Of a stretch of 64,000 nucleotides of DNA, positions 24,941-33,886 are shown piece by piece. Under the pieces are notes generated by a model. That model had not been told where the DNA came from. It was given only the letters and a program-made list of their open reading frames with translations, and did not search any database. Source of the stretch: CAZEQD01 sp964514305 (GTDB lineage: Bacteria > Acidobacteriota > Aminicenantia > Aminicenantales > Aminicenantaceae); assembly GCA_964514305.1 (NCBI GenBank), contig CAZEQD010000003.1, positions 22,474 to 86,473 on the forward strand, written 5' to 3'. Position 1 is the stretch's first letter, and every line of letters begins with the position of its first letter. The translations under genes were made by a program, and so were the position numbers.

Positions 24941-26461
24941 ACGTAAGAGAGGAAAGAGGATTACTTCTCTTATTGATTTCTGGTTGGCAAAAATCATTAC
25001 CAGTCGATCGATGCCTATTCCTTCCCCCCCTGTGGGCGGAAGACCATATTCTAAGGCCTGAATATAATCCCTATCTATCCAGTGAGCTTCCTCACTTCCT
25101 TTTTTCCTCTCCTCAGCTTGCTGTTCAAACCGTCTTTTCTGGTCGGCTGGATCAGTTAACTCACTGAAAGCATTGGCAATTTCCATGCCAGCCATGATAA
25201 GTTCAAAGCGTTCTGCTTCTTCTGGGTTATCAGGAGAAGCCTTGGCTAAAGGAGAGACTTCTTTAGGGGGATTGGTAATAAAAGTTGGTTGAATAAGATT
25301 TTCTTTTACATATTTATCAAAAATTATATCAAGAGCCTTGCCATAAGAAAGGAGCTTTTTTTCTGGGGTCAAAGTAGAAGCCAATTCTATAACCTCAGCT
25401 TCATTTTCAAATCGACTGGGAGCAAGGCCGCTATAATAAACTAAGGCTTCCTTAAATTTGATCCTTTTCCACGGTCTCTTTAAAGATATTTTATCCTCTC
25501 CGAAAATGATTTCATCAGAGCCGAGGATTGATTGAGCTAAGTAATTAATAAGTTCCTCTGTCATTTCCATCATATCATTGTAATCGCTATAGGCTTGATA
25601 GAATTCGAGCATGGTGAATTCAGGATTATGTTCGGAGGAAATACCTTCGTTTCGAAAATTACGATTTATTTCATAAACTTTTTCAAAGCCTCCTACAATC
25701 AATCTCTTAAGATATAATTCGGGAGCTATTCTCAGATAAAGATCAATTCCCAAAGCATTGTGATAGGTTTTGAAAGGTCTGGCTAAAGCTCCGCCAGGAA
25801 TAGCCTGCATCATCGGTGTTTCAACTTCTAGGTAGCCTCTTTGATCAAAATATTTTCGGAGGTGAGTAATAAGGGCACTTCTTAATCTAAAAATCTGAGC
25901 ACTTTTGGGGTTAACAATAAGGTCTAAATATCTTTTTCGGAAACGGAGCTCCACATCCTGTAAGCCGTGCCACTTCTCAGGGAGAGGATGAAGGCACTTG
26001 GCCAAAAAAGTAAACGATTGAGCTAAAACAGTCAATTCTCCTGTTTTTGTTTTGAAAAGAAATCCTTCAACTGATAAGATATCTCCGATATCTATTAGAG
26101 AAAAAATCTGGTAATTTTTCTTCCCAACTTTATCTTCCCTTAAATACACCTGAATCTTAGCTTGGCAGTCAGCCATGTGAAAAAAAGTAGCTCGACCCAT
26201 ACGGCGGATAGACATAATTCTGCCAGGCACAGCTACCTTTATTTTTTCCCTCTCTAACTCATCTCCGGATAAGGAAGAATATCCTGAGACAAGCTCAGGA
26301 ATTGAATGGGTTTTTTTTACTCGATGGGGAAAAAGTTCAACTCCTTGTTGACGCAGCTTGGCCATCTTGACCAAACGGGCTGCTTCCTGATCGCTCATTC
26401 TGGCTACTTCTGAGTCAGAAGGTTTCATTATATTTTTTTCTAATTCCTTCTTATTATTCAT
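24929..26461 (-). CDS. lysS: Lysyl-tRNA synthetase, class II
   Basis: A 510-residue class II synthetase: N-terminal OB-fold anticodon domain (about 70-170, VAVPGRIMSIRRMGRATFFHMAD), then motif 1 to 3 (FRLRSALITHLRKYFDQRGYLEVETPM; FEKVYEINRNFRNEGISSEHNPEFTMLEFY; GEGIGIDRLVMIFAN). Charges tRNA-Lys. Overlaps nusB by 4 nt (ATGA). The first 30 residues before the OB fold are longer than in E. coli LysS. The stop codon is formed by the first bases of a GTAAA repeat tract, so the extreme C-terminus may have been reset by that tract. Confidence 0.95.
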   Translation of the reverse strand: MNNKKELEKNIMKPSDSEVARMSDQEAARLVKMAKLRQQGVELFPHRVKKTHSIPELVSGYSSLSGDELEREKIKVAVPGRIMSIRRMGRATFFHMADCQAKIQVYLREDKVGKKNYQIFSLIDIGDILSVEGFLFKTKTGELTVLAQSFTFLAKCLHPLPEKWHGLQDVELRFRKRYLDLIVNPKSAQIFRLRSALITHLRKYFDQRGYLEVETPMMQAIPGGALARPFKTYHNALGIDLYLRIAPELYLKRLIVGGFEKVYEINRNFRNEGISSEHNPEFTMLEFYQAYSDYNDMMEMTEELINYLAQSILGSDEIIFGEDKISLKRPWKRIKFKEALVYYSGLAPSRFENEAEVIELASTLTPEKKLLSYGKALDIIFDKYVKENLIQPTFITNPPKEVSPLAKASPDNPEEAERFELIMAGMEIANAFSELTDPADQKRRFEQQAEERKKGSEEAHWIDRDYIQALEYGLPPTGGEGIGIDRLVMIFANQKSIREVILFPLLRPKQ

Positions 26462-26895
26462 TCTTTCTTTCCTCTAATGTTTATTTTAACTGAATCCAAT
26501 TTTTTGCTGATTGCATCTAAAATTCCATTGATAAAAACAGCTGCTTCCTGACCACTATATTTCTTAGCAATCTCGATGGCTTCATTAATGATAATAGCTG
26601 GAGCTACATTTTCCTCATAAAGGAGTTCAAAAACGGCCATCCTCAAAATATTTCTATCAACCACAGCCATCCTGGATAGACGCCAGTGTTCAGAAAAAGA
26701 TTGAATTATTCTATCAATTTCTTTTTGGTTGGAGATAATACCTTCAACCAGCCATTGGCTATATTTTCTAATTTCAGGCAGAGCCTTTCTCTCCTGCCAA
26801 TAATGATTGATTGTCTGGCCAGGCTCAGAGTTGTTAAAATCTAATTGAAAAAGAATTTGCAGGGTAGCTTCTCTAGCTTTTCTCCTTTTGCCCAT
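26458..26895 (-). CDS. nusB: Transcription antitermination protein NusB
   Basis: A 145-residue all-helical protein of normal length. RRKAREATLQILFQLDF at the N-terminus, VDRNILRMAVFELLYEENVAPAIIINEAIEIAKKYSG and FINGILDAI are the NusB signature. It binds BoxA RNA with NusE (S10) for antitermination at rRNA operons. It follows ribH by 14 nt, the common ribH-nusB pair, and overlaps lysS. Confidence 0.94.
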   Translation of the reverse strand: MGKRRKAREATLQILFQLDFNNSEPGQTINHYWQERKALPEIRKYSQWLVEGIISNQKEIDRIIQSFSEHWRLSRMAVVDRNILRMAVFELLYEENVAPAIIINEAIEIAKKYSGQEAAVFINGILDAISKKLDSVKINIRGKKE

Positions 26896-26909
26896 TAATC
26901 ATTCTAACC

Positions 26910-27380
26910 TTAAACAAGCCCAGTTTCTCTAATTAAATTAATAGTTTCAACCAAAGATAAAGCTGCCTCATAACCCTTATTACCCGCCTTGGTTCCAGCC
27001 CTTTCAATTCCCTGTTCAATATTTTCCACAGTTAAGATACCAAAAGCTACAGGAATGCCTTCCTCCATACTAATCTGAGCTAATCCTTTAGTAACCTCAG
27101 CACTTAAAAAATCAAAATGAGGGGTATCGCCTCTTATCAGCGTTCCCAGGCAAATAATCCCCTCTACTTTTCCCATCTGAGCCAGTTTTTTGGCCATAAG
27201 GGGTACCTCAAAAGAACCGGGGACTTTATAAATAGATAAGTCTTTATCTTCTGCCCCTAATTTCTGAAGAGCATCAAGGGCACCTTCCAAAAGTCTATCA
27301 GAAATAAACTGGTTGAAGCGGCTGACTATAAGGCCAATCTTTAAACCTTTAGCCTGCAGTTTTCCTTGATAAATTTTCAT
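26910..27380 (-). CDS. ribH: 6,7-dimethyl-8-ribityllumazine synthase
   Basis: A 156-residue enzyme condensing 5-amino-6-ribitylaminouracil with 3,4-dihydroxy-2-butanone 4-phosphate, the penultimate riboflavin step. Conserved segments: IVSRFNQFISDRLLEGA, KVPGSFEVPLMAKKLA, ICLGTLIRGDTPHFDFLSAEVTKGL with the catalytic His, and VAFGILTVENIEQGIERAGTKAGNKG. No other riboflavin gene and no FMN riboswitch is visible; it is simply part of the ribH-nusB-lysS run. Confidence 0.95.
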   Translation of the reverse strand: MKIYQGKLQAKGLKIGLIVSRFNQFISDRLLEGALDALQKLGAEDKDLSIYKVPGSFEVPLMAKKLAQMGKVEGIICLGTLIRGDTPHFDFLSAEVTKGLAQISMEEGIPVAFGILTVENIEQGIERAGTKAGNKGYEAALSLVETINLIRETGLV

Positions 27381-27390
27381 GTTTTCTCCT

Positions 27391-28173
27391 TTATTTACCT
27401 TGAAAATTAGCTTGTCTTTTGGCTAAAAAAGCTTTTGTCCCTTCTTCGCTGTCTGCAGTAGCACAGGCTTCGCCAAAAAGTTCTGCCTCCACCAGAAGGC
27501 CTTCTTCAAGAGTTCCATCTAATCCCTTATTGATAGCCTTAATAGCATATTGAAGAGCCAAAGGAGCATTGGCTGCAATTTCTTTCGCCAGAGCTTTACA
27601 AGCCGGCAAAAGATCTTGGGAGGCGACAACCTTGTTGACCAAGCCAATCTTTAAAGCTTCTTCAGCCCCAATAATTCTGCCAGTGAGAATAAGCTCCAGG
27701 GACCTGCCTTTCCCTACCAGTCTTGACAGCCGCTGGGTTCCTCCAAATCCTGGAATAAGGCCTAATTTGACCTCAGGTTGACCCATCTTGGCTTTTTCGG
27801 AGGCAAGGCGCAAATGACAAGCAAGAGCTAACTCTGTACCCCCACCCAGTGCATAACCATTAATAGCAGCTATGACTGGTTTAGGGAAATTTTCTATGTA
27901 CTTTGTTAAATCTTGACCAGCTAAGGCATATTCTTTGCCAGAGACTAAATCAAGATGGGAAAGCTCCTCAATGTCAGCTCCAGCTACAAAGGCTTTTTCT
28001 CCCGATCCGGTTAAGATTACAACTCGGAGCTCAGGATCATTTTGATAAGATAGGAAAGCCTCCTTTAATTCCTTAATAGTCTCTTTATTCAAAGCATTCA
28101 ATCTTTGAGGGCGATTAACAAAAATCCAACCCAAGCCCTCCTCTTTCTTGACAATTAAATTCTGGTAACTCAT
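27391..28173 (-). CDS. Enoyl-CoA hydratase/isomerase (crotonase family)
   Basis: A 260-residue crotonase-fold protein. The oxyanion-hole segments AFVAGADIEEL and INGYALGGGTELALACHLRLASE are intact, and the pair of acidic residues of true hydratases is present (GGGTELAL Glu, and GQPEVKLGLIPGFGGTQRL Glu). It most likely hydrates short-chain enoyl-CoA, as in butyrate or amino-acid fermentation. It lies 10 nt before ribH in what appears to be one transcript beginning with the GNAT-like gene. Confidence 0.85.
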   Translation of the reverse strand: MSYQNLIVKKEEGLGWIFVNRPQRLNALNKETIKELKEAFLSYQNDPELRVVILTGSGEKAFVAGADIEELSHLDLVSGKEYALAGQDLTKYIENFPKPVIAAINGYALGGGTELALACHLRLASEKAKMGQPEVKLGLIPGFGGTQRLSRLVGKGRSLELILTGRIIGAEEALKIGLVNKVVASQDLLPACKALAKEIAANAPLALQYAIKAINKGLDGTLEEGLLVEAELFGEACATADSEEGTKAFLAKRQANFQGK

Positions 28174-28210
28174 TCAATCACCTCTTTAAAATAAGGAATA
28201 ATAAAAAATG

Positions 28211-29332
28211 TTAAACTATTTTTTTCTCAAATATTCTATATTTTTTATATACTTTGCCTCCAAGAGACTCAACAAAACGATTAATAGCATCGTTGTCTTC
28301 TAACTGCCAGGAGGTTTCGCTCCACTCATAGCCAGCTTTTAAAGCATTTTTTTCAAGTTCTGAATAAAGCAAATAGCTAATTCCTGCTAGTCTATATTCT
28401 CTGAGAACGCCAAAAACAATCGCTCTCATCCCTTTTATTTTCCGTCGATACATCAAGAATTTAAGGATACTTAAGGGAGTAAGCCGTCCGTTCATGCGTT
28501 TTATTACTTCATTATAATTGGGAAAGCCAAAGGCAAAACCAATGGGCTTACCGTTGTGCTCGGCAAATATAACCAGGCGCGGGTCTGCAAATTGTTTAAG
28601 TTTCTTAACCATAAAATCCATCTCGCTCTCAGTCCAGGGAACAAAACCCCAATTCTTCTCCCAGGCATTATTATAAATGAATTTTATTTTTTTCACTTCT
28701 TCAGCCAAATTTTTCATATCCACAGTTCTTAGCTTAACCTTTGTTTCTTTTCTTACTCTCTCTACAATCTTTCGCACCTTGGCGGCCGTGTCATGATCTT
28801 TTGTCATATAAAAAGCATATAAGTCTTTAGCCTTGACTAAACCACATTTTTCCATTAGCTCCAAATAATAAGGAGGATTATAAGCCATCATAACTACAGG
28901 TGGAGAATCGAATCCCTCCAGCAGGAAAGCACATTCATCATTCATAGATAGATTCATAGGACCCCTTAAAATTTCCATTCCCCTTTTTTTACCCCATTCT
29001 GCTACTATATTTAGAAGAGAAGCCGCTATTTCTACATCATTTATACTTTCATAAAGGCCAAAGAAAACAACTTTCTCATTATGCATTTCATTATGATTCT
29101 CATCAATAATGGCCGCTATTCTACCCCCTATTTGATCGTTTTTGTAAGCCATAAAAAGTTCAACTTCAGCATGTTCAAAGAATGGATTCTTCTTTTTATC
29201 AAGTTTTTCCTTCATATCGGCCAGAAGAGGAGGAATCCAATTAGGATCATCTTTATAGATCTGCCAAGGGAATAATAAAAATTTTTTGAATTCCTTTTTT
29301 GATTTAACTTCTTTAACTTGGATATCATCCAA
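28211..29332 (-). CDS. GNAT-fold N-acyltransferase-like protein (YghO-like)
   Basis: A 373-residue cytosolic protein. The N-terminal FLLFPWQIYKDDPNWIPPLLADMKEKLDKKKNPFFEHAEVELFMA and the middle GPMNLSMNDECAFLLEGFDSPPVVMMAYNPPYY are characteristic of a broad family annotated as N-acetyltransferases, which I recall includes E. coli YghO. The C-terminal ILKFLMYRRKIKGMRAIVFGVLREYRLAGISYLLYSEL is the acetyl-CoA-binding GNAT core. The start is a TTG preceded by AGGAGG. Substrate unknown. Because a serine-palmitoyltransferase-type gene lies elsewhere in the window, an N-acylation of lipid bases is worth testing, but nothing here proves it. Confidence 0.65.
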   Translation of the reverse strand: MDDIQVKEVKSKKEFKKFLLFPWQIYKDDPNWIPPLLADMKEKLDKKKNPFFEHAEVELFMAYKNDQIGGRIAAIIDENHNEMHNEKVVFFGLYESINDVEIAASLLNIVAEWGKKRGMEILRGPMNLSMNDECAFLLEGFDSPPVVMMAYNPPYYLELMEKCGLVKAKDLYAFYMTKDHDTAAKVRKIVERVRKETKVKLRTVDMKNLAEEVKKIKFIYNNAWEKNWGFVPWTESEMDFMVKKLKQFADPRLVIFAEHNGKPIGFAFGFPNYNEVIKRMNGRLTPLSILKFLMYRRKIKGMRAIVFGVLREYRLAGISYLLYSELEKNALKAGYEWSETSWQLEDNDAINRFVESLGGKVYKKYRIFEKKIV

Positions 29333-29446
29333 TCTATTTTCCTCCTAAGTTTTTCATATTTTATCAGATAAAATTTAATTTTGCATCATTAAATTAAAGA
29401 ACGAAAGCATCCCCATTTCAAATTGCATCAAATCATCATAAAAGCA

Positions 29447-29518
29447 TCTCTATTTCCGCGATTCCTGTAAGGAGCCATAAATAACTTCTTTAATTATTGG
29501 ATATCACGGAAATAGAGA
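29447..29518. repeat. Inverted repeat, 16-bp arms, 40-nt loop
   Basis: TCTCTATTTCCGCGAT (29447-29462) pairs with ATCACGGAAATAGAGA (29503-29518) with a single mismatch. It may be a small transposable remnant or a regulatory stem-loop; no second copy was noticed in the window. Confidence 0.5.
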
Positions 29519-29548
29519 CTCTTCCTTTCACGTTTCACGCTTTAAAGG

Positions 29549-29582
29549 CTAACTGCCTGCTGAGGACAGCAGGCCCTACACC
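29549..29582. repeat. Dispersed hairpin repeat, copy b
   Basis: CTAACTGCCTGCTGAGGACAGCAGGCCCTACACC: a strong stem (GCCTGCTG / CAGCAGGC, loop AGGA) with the family's trailing CCTACAC. Lies between the divergent GNAT-like and Lon-like genes. Confidence 0.65.
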
Positions 29583-29685
29583 AATATAAAGTTGCTGGAG
29601 GTTATATTTTGTGATAAAAACTTAGGACAAAAGTTTTAATGATGATAAAATAGACTAGGCAGTAGCCAAAATAAAGGAGGACAAA

Positions 29686-32136
29686 ATGAAAGTTGCTACA
29701 AACTTTAAAGAGCTGCCTCCAGAGAAACTCCGTTGGAGACTTGATCCCCTAAAAATTCCTTTTGAAACCAGCGCTCAGTGCAAAACTTCTGAAGAAATAA
29801 TTGGCCAGGAAAGAGCCTTAAGAGCCATCCAAACTGGTTTAGAAATAGAAAGCCTTGGCTACAATATTTTTGTCACAGGCATAGTTGGTACGGGCAGGAC
29901 AACCACTATCAAACAGCTTTTGGAAAAATTAGAAAAAGGAGAAAAAGCACCTGATGATATTCTTTACGTCAATAACTTCAAGGCTCCTGATGAACCTATG
30001 TTGATTAAGATGCCAGCCGGCAAAGGAAAACTATTTCGCCAAGCCATGGACCATTTGATTAAAATGCTATCAAAGAGCATACCTGAGCTTTTGAAAAGTA
30101 AATACTATCTTGAAAAAAGAGATAGTATTATTCAAAGCCAGCAGAATAAACAAAAAGAAATATTAAAAAAGTTTGAAGAAGAAGTAGGTAAAGAAGGATT
30201 TTCTGTCATTCAAGTCCAGATGGGGCTCTTTGTCAAACCCGACCTTGTGCCTTTAATCGACAACAAACCCACTCCTTTTGCTAAACTGGAAGCCTTAGTC
30301 AGAGAAGGAAAATTTCCTAAGGAAAAGCTGGAAGAGCTGAAAAATAAATATGAAGAATTAACTGATAAACTAGAAGAAATTTTTCAGAAAATAAAAGAAA
30401 CAGAGGAAAAAACCAAGCAAATGTTAAAAGAATGGGATGCTGAATCCATTACTCCCATTATCACCGGAGCTGTGGCTGAAATTAGAGAAAAATATAACTA
30501 TCCAAAGATTCCAGAGTATCTTCAAGATGTAGAGCAAACTCTCATCAAAAATATCGACCTTTTCAAGGGAGAAAAAAAAGATCAGAAAGAAAAGTTACCT
30601 ATTGATCCTTTCTTAGAATACAGAGTTAATCTGGTTATCGATAACTCAAGAGTAACAGGAGCACCCGTGGTCATTGAAACTAATCCCAATTATGTCAATT
30701 TATTTGGCTCGATTGAAGCCACTCTCAATAGATTTGGAATATGGCAAAGTGACTTCACCAAAATCAAAGGCGGATCTTTGCTTAAGGCAAACGGCGGCTA
30801 TTTAGTCATGAATGCTCTGGATGCTTTGGTAGAAATAGGTGTCTGGCCCACCCTGAAGCGAACTTTAAGAAACCGTAAGCTCGAAATCCAAAACTTTAGC
30901 ACCATTTATCTCATCTCGTCCAGTCGACTTAAACCCCAGCCTATAGATATCGATGTTAAAGTGGTGATGATTGGAGATGAACATGTTTATAATCTTCTCT
31001 ATTATTTAGATAAAGATTTCAAGAAGATATTTAAAGTAAAAGCCGAATTCGATTCGGAAACACAAAAAACTGAAAAAACAATTGAAGAATATGCTTCCTT
31101 TATAAAAAAAATAACAGATGCAGATAAATTGATTCCTTTTAATAAAGAGGGAATAGGAGCTCTTATTGAATATGGCACTAGGCTGGCCGGTAGGCAGAAG
31201 AAATTATCAACCCGATTTCATATTATTGCTGATGTAATTCGAGAGGCCTGCTATTGGGCAAAAAAAGATAAGCAGTCATTAGTGGACCGCCAGCACGTGG
31301 AAAAAGCCATCAAAGAACGCTTTGAACGCGTAAGCTTAATAGAAGATAAAATTCAAGAGATGATTGAAGAAGGAACCATCATGATCGATACCCAAGGTAA
31401 GGTTATCGGTCAGGTAAACGGACTTTCTGTCTACGCCATGGGTGAATTTTCTTTCGGAAAACCCACCAGAATAACAGCCCGGACAGCAGTAGGACGAGCA
31501 GGTGTAATCAATATTGAAAGGGAAGCAGACTTAAGCGGCCGCACCCATAACAAAGGTGTTCTTATCTTGGGAGGCTACCTAAGAGGAAAATACGCCTGGA
31601 ACAAGCCTTTCTCTCTCTCGGCTAGCATTGCTTTCGAACAATCTTACTCTGGAATAGAGGGAGACAGTGCTTCATCGACTGAAGTCTATGCCATTCTTTC
31701 CAGCCTCTCCAAATTGCCGCTGCGCCAAGATATCGCCGTTACCGGCTCTCTCAACCAAAGAGGTGAAATCCAGCCGATCGGAGGCGTAAACGAAAAAATC
31801 GAGGGCTTTTTCGATGTCTGCAAGGCTAAAGGACTAACTGGCAGCCAGGGTGTAATTATTCCCCACCAAAATGTTCAGAATCTTATGTTAAGAGAAGATG
31901 TGGTAGAAGTAGTTAAAAAAGGGAAATTTCATATCTATCCTATTAAAACCATTGACGAGGGTATTGAAATCTTAACTGGAGTTAAAGCGGGGAAAAGAAA
32001 AGAAAATGGAACTTTTGAAGAAGGCACTGTAAATTATTTGGTAGATAAAGAACTGCAGCGGCTAGTTAAAAGCTGGAAAGCTTACGCAGCTGAAAAAGAA
32101 ACTGAGAAAGAAAGACAAAAGGAAAAAGAAGTTTAA
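29686..32136 (+). CDS. Lon-family ATP-dependent protease (LonH/COG1067 type)
   Basis: An 816-residue protease with an N-terminal AAA+ region and C-terminal Lon serine protease domain. The catalytic dyad is Ser661 (GDSASS) and Lys704 (GGVNEKIEG), 43 residues apart exactly as in E. coli Lon (679/722). The P-loop reads GIVGTGRTTT, with Arg where the Walker A Lys normally is. A coiled coil (about residues 140-260) interrupts the ATPase, as in the YcbZ/LonH group; the LAN and transmembrane regions of Lon and LonB are absent. AAAGGAGG precedes the ATG. It stands alone; the role is presumably degradation of damaged proteins. Confidence 0.88.
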   Translation: MKVATNFKELPPEKLRWRLDPLKIPFETSAQCKTSEEIIGQERALRAIQTGLEIESLGYNIFVTGIVGTGRTTTIKQLLEKLEKGEKAPDDILYVNNFKAPDEPMLIKMPAGKGKLFRQAMDHLIKMLSKSIPELLKSKYYLEKRDSIIQSQQNKQKEILKKFEEEVGKEGFSVIQVQMGLFVKPDLVPLIDNKPTPFAKLEALVREGKFPKEKLEELKNKYEELTDKLEEIFQKIKETEEKTKQMLKEWDAESITPIITGAVAEIREKYNYPKIPEYLQDVEQTLIKNIDLFKGEKKDQKEKLPIDPFLEYRVNLVIDNSRVTGAPVVIETNPNYVNLFGSIEATLNRFGIWQSDFTKIKGGSLLKANGGYLVMNALDALVEIGVWPTLKRTLRNRKLEIQNFSTIYLISSSRLKPQPIDIDVKVVMIGDEHVYNLLYYLDKDFKKIFKVKAEFDSETQKTEKTIEEYASFIKKITDADKLIPFNKEGIGALIEYGTRLAGRQKKLSTRFHIIADVIREACYWAKKDKQSLVDRQHVEKAIKERFERVSLIEDKIQEMIEEGTIMIDTQGKVIGQVNGLSVYAMGEFSFGKPTRITARTAVGRAGVINIEREADLSGRTHNKGVLILGGYLRGKYAWNKPFSLSASIAFEQSYSGIEGDSASSTEVYAILSSLSKLPLRQDIAVTGSLNQRGEIQPIGGVNEKIEGFFDVCKAKGLTGSQGVIIPHQNVQNLMLREDVVEVVKKGKFHIYPIKTIDEGIEILTGVKAGKRKENGTFEEGTVNYLVDKELQRLVKSWKAYAAEKETEKERQKEKEV

Positions 32137-32157
32137 ACCTTCTTCTTGATCTGATCA

Positions 32158-33645
32158 CTAAACTTTCATTACTCTTCTAAAATGATAGCCATAAATGGCA
32201 AACTTTACCGCCAAGGGAAAAAGATGAGGCCGCCTGAACAATGTCCAGCTGAGAAGTTTCCAGTAATGAAGTCTTTCCCTCCCTTTTATTCCTAAGACGC
32301 CAATGGATTTTATAAAAGCCCCGAGATAGCTGAAATCAAGATTGAATTTTCTTTTAAAAATTCGAGGCTTGTATTGTCTAAGAAAAATCATTACCCGCTG
32401 ATAATAATGTTGAGGTGAATAAATAGTATCCATGATAGATTTATAGCCGCTGAGAAGGGTTTTAAGGTTCATTTTGGGCACAAAATTTATGGAATAATCT
32501 GTATTATCACCGGATGAATTACTTATCAATCTTTTCTCTCTTTTTAAGCGAGAATAAAGTCTGGAGCCAGGAGGTGCATTAAGCAAGCCGACCATGGCTG
32601 TCACAATTCCACTTTTCTGGATAAAGCGGATCTGTCTTTCAAAAATAGAAGGAGGATCGCTATCAAAACCGACAATAAAACCTCCCTGAACTTCAAGGCC
32701 AAATTCCTGAATTTTCTTGACACAGGAAAGTAAATCACGGTTCTTGTTCTGAAACTTATTGCATTCAGTAAGACTGTCTTCGTTTGGCGTTTCAATGCCG
32801 ATGAATACTTTATTAAAGCCAGCTTCGACCATTAATTGAATTAATTCCTTATCATCATAAAGATTTATGGAGGCCTCGGTAAAGAACGAAAAGGGGTATT
32901 TTTTCTGCTTCATCCATTTTATCAAGAAGGGAAGAATTTCTTTCTTTAATTTTTTCTTATTACCAATAAAATTATCATCGACAAAAAAGACACTTCCCCG
33001 CCACCCATGTTTATATAAAGAATCTAACTCTTCAATTATTTGCTCTTTATCTTTTGTCCGAGGCCGATGTCCATTAAGAAAAGGTATATCACAGAACTCA
33101 CAATTGTAAGGGCAACCTCTCGAGTACTGAATGTTCATAGAAGCATATTTCCTCATATTAATTAGTTCCCAACTTGGAACGGGTGTTTCTCTTAGGTCGG
33201 GCCACTTCTTAACTTTATAAAGACGGCGAAGATTACCTTTTTTCAGATCCTCCAAAAAAGGAGGCAGCGAGGCCTCAGCTTCGTTTAAAACAAAGCAATC
33301 AACATCTTCAAATTCTCGGTATTGAGTGGAAAAAAGGGGACCACCGGCCACAGTTTTGACTCCCTTTTTCCGGCAGAGCTTTATTATTTCTCTAGCGGAC
33401 TTTTGTTGAACCATCATTGCACTAATAAAAACATAGTCAGCCCATTCCAGATCGGACTCATTCAAGGCAGTAACATTTAAGTCTACTAATTTTTTTGGCC
33501 ATTCTTTGGGCAGCATAGAGGCTACTGTTAACAGGCCAAGAGGCGGGAATGATGCTTTTTTAGAAACAAATTTCAGAGCATAAGTAAAACTCCAAAAAGT
33601 ATTCGGATAACGGGGATATATTAAAAGAATGTTCAATTTATTCAC
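32158..33645 (-). CDS. B12-binding radical SAM protein (HpnP-like family)
   Basis: A 495-residue enzyme with an N-terminal cobalamin-binding-like domain (residues 5-130; SFPPLGLLTVASMLPKEWPKKLVDLNV, VAGGPLFSTQY) and a radical SAM core with the cluster-binding cysteines Cys178, Cys182 and Cys185 (RGCPYNCEFC). The C-terminal third resembles the DUF4070 region found in hopanoid 2-methylase HpnP and related methylases. The cobalamin DxHxxG motif is not seen in the N-domain, so B12 would be bound base-off without a His ligand. No hopanoid gene is nearby and the substrate is unknown. Confidence 0.75.
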   Translation of the reverse strand: MNKLNILLIYPRYPNTFWSFTYALKFVSKKASFPPLGLLTVASMLPKEWPKKLVDLNVTALNESDLEWADYVFISAMMVQQKSAREIIKLCRKKGVKTVAGGPLFSTQYREFEDVDCFVLNEAEASLPPFLEDLKKGNLRRLYKVKKWPDLRETPVPSWELINMRKYASMNIQYSRGCPYNCEFCDIPFLNGHRPRTKDKEQIIEELDSLYKHGWRGSVFFVDDNFIGNKKKLKKEILPFLIKWMKQKKYPFSFFTEASINLYDDKELIQLMVEAGFNKVFIGIETPNEDSLTECNKFQNKNRDLLSCVKKIQEFGLEVQGGFIVGFDSDPPSIFERQIRFIQKSGIVTAMVGLLNAPPGSRLYSRLKREKRLISNSSGDNTDYSINFVPKMNLKTLLSGYKSIMDTIYSPQHYYQRVMIFLRQYKPRIFKRKFNLDFSYLGAFIKSIGVLGIKGRERLHYWKLLSWTLFRRPHLFPLAVKFAIYGYHFRRVMKV

Positions 33646-33810
33646 CTTATTTCCTTTTTTAATTTTAAAATAACAAAAGAGATTTTTATCTAATGAAAGA
33701 AGACATTAAAATAAATCCGACTCTTTCTAATTTTCGTTGGTTTTAAGTATACACTATTGCTTGACGAATATCAATCATTTTTAAAAAAAAGGATTTTTTC
33801 ATTGACTCGG

Positions 33811-33843
33811 ATAAACGGCCCGCTGATGACAGCAAGCCCTACA
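33811..33843. repeat. Dispersed hairpin repeat, copy c
   Basis: ATAAACGGCCCGCTGATGACAGCAAGCCCTACA; the family core with two changes in the stem. Copy d follows 13 bp later. Confidence 0.6.
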
Positions 33844-33856
33844 GCAATATAATCTG

Positions 33857-33886
33857 ACGGTCTGTTGAGGACAGCGGAGCCTACAC
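33857..33886. repeat. Dispersed hairpin repeat, copy d, overlapping a gene end
   Basis: ACGGTCTGTTGAGGACAGCGG followed by AGCCTACAC. The stop codon of the pseudouridine synthase gene (TAG, reverse strand at 33881-33883) lies inside the repeat's CCTACAC tail, so the repeat reaches into the coding end. Confidence 0.6.

Larger units (their letters stand above)
29333..29685. other. 353-bp divergent intergenic region before the Lon-like gene
   Basis: Contains a near-perfect inverted repeat (29447-29462 with 29503-29518), hairpin repeat copy b (29549-29582), and the AAAGGAGGA ribosome binding site of the Lon-like gene. A possible -10 (TAAAAT, 29646-29651) has no convincing -35. I see no coding sequence. 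Confidence 0.55.
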
